Of a DNA stretch of 43,448 nt, positions 43,179 through 43,448 are shown in pieces. The DNA is taken from positions 1 through 43,448 of the forward strand of contig JAHJSQ010000052.1 in the NCBI GenBank assembly GCA_018830325.1, given 5' to 3'. The position numbers were made by a program, and so were the translations under genes. A model generated the notes under the pieces. That model worked only from the letters and a program-made list of their open reading frames with translations. It had not been told where the DNA came from and did no database searches. Source of the stretch: Gammaproteobacteria bacterium (GTDB lineage: Bacteria; Pseudomonadota; Gammaproteobacteria; Methylococcales; Methylomonadaceae). Each line of letters starts with the position of its first letter. The first letter of the stretch is position 1.

Positions 43179-43448
43179 CTAAGGATTTCGTGATACTCCC
43201 TTTTGATTGAAAAACCGTCTAAGAATAAAAGGTATGGGATCTATCTATCGAGGAACGCCGTAACCCCGTCCATGGGGGGCTTGACGGCAGCGCTCCCTGC
43301 TGCCGACCGCTGAAAATCTTGGAAACGGAGCGCCAGCGAAGTGAAGATTTTTAGTCCCCGATAGCCGTAGCGCCGGGTGTTTTGCCGGAGTCTGCGCGAC
43401 TAGCGCAGGCGGAGGCAAAATACAAGGCATCGCGACACGGCGTCAAGC
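43179..43448. repeat. Cloverleaf repeat copy 5 and further hairpins at window end
   Basis: CTATCGAGGA (43245-43254) pairs with TCCCCGATAG (43355-43364) with one mismatch. The core reads GGAACGCCGTAACCCCGTCC from about 43252, followed by a GGCAGC..GCTGCC hairpin. Inside the right half, AAAATCTT..AAGATTTT near 43313-43352 forms an extra hairpin. From 43378 GTTTTGCC..GGCAAAAT makes another palindrome. No gene is seen. Confidence 0.6.

Noticed and set aside
12832-43364. Dispersed palindromes as a CRISPR array
   Set aside because: Copies are kilobases apart, single, and differ in arms; there are no regular spacers and no cas genes.

Overview
The window is a chromosomal segment from a gammaproteobacterium. 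Conserved blocks such as exbBD-lpxK-Trm112-kdsB, mutL-miaA, nlpD-rpoS and moeA-mobB fit that class. Moderate GC with frequent TTG leucine codons, an alaC-hom-thrC block and a heavy load of small palindromic intergenic repeats made me think of Methylococcales (type I methanotrophs). That lineage call is inference: no methane-oxidation gene lies in the window. I saw no rRNA, tRNA, CRISPR array, prophage or transposase.

Layout. 1-468 is repeat DNA. 469-3655 is an envelope operon: ExbB/ExbD, LpxK, a Trm112-like protein and KdsB. 4032-7671 holds the aminotransferase AlaC, homoserine dehydrogenase and threonine synthase. 8159-13448 holds RecJ, a degenerate HD-GYP protein, the bifunctional NAD(P)HX repair enzyme and TsaE. 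13784-18253 holds AmiC, MutL and MiaA. 18620-22430 holds a DUF2272 lipoprotein, an RbgA/YlqF-type GTPase, a second lipoprotein between direct repeats, and a YigZ protein.

22545-23883 is the clearest accessory island. A YefM-YoeB toxin-antitoxin pair sits between two attC-like sites, so it looks like an integron gene cassette with no integrase nearby. A VapBC pair abuts it on the opposite strand. 24344-31977 (minus strand) carries a succinate-semialdehyde dehydrogenase, a small membrane protein, and a 2-oxoglutarate dehydrogenase operon (sucA-sucB-lpd). The Lpd of that operon lacks the first cysteine of the redox disulfide and also the Pro and Lys that normally follow the second cysteine.

32131-34888 is AT-rich and holds a DUF2914 protein, an H-NS-like protein, a 54-residue membrane protein and a single-domain rhodanese. 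34958-36728 is moeA-mobB. 37001-39321 runs J-domain protein, NlpD-like factor, RpoS. 39332-43178 holds an overlapping nitrilase/GNAT pair, a VanZ-like protein, a DUF455 ferritin-like protein and NnrS.

Repeats are the other theme. At least five intergenic elements share a core of two small hairpins (GGACGCCGTGAATACGTCC, then a GCC..GGC hairpin), while their outer arms differ between copies yet stay self-complementary. One copy holds a nested second repeat. Another sits in a diverged direct repeat with an apparent 5-bp target duplication. Repeats also shape genes: a 160-bp hairpin supplies the lpxK start codon, and a repeat end extends the KdsB C-terminus.
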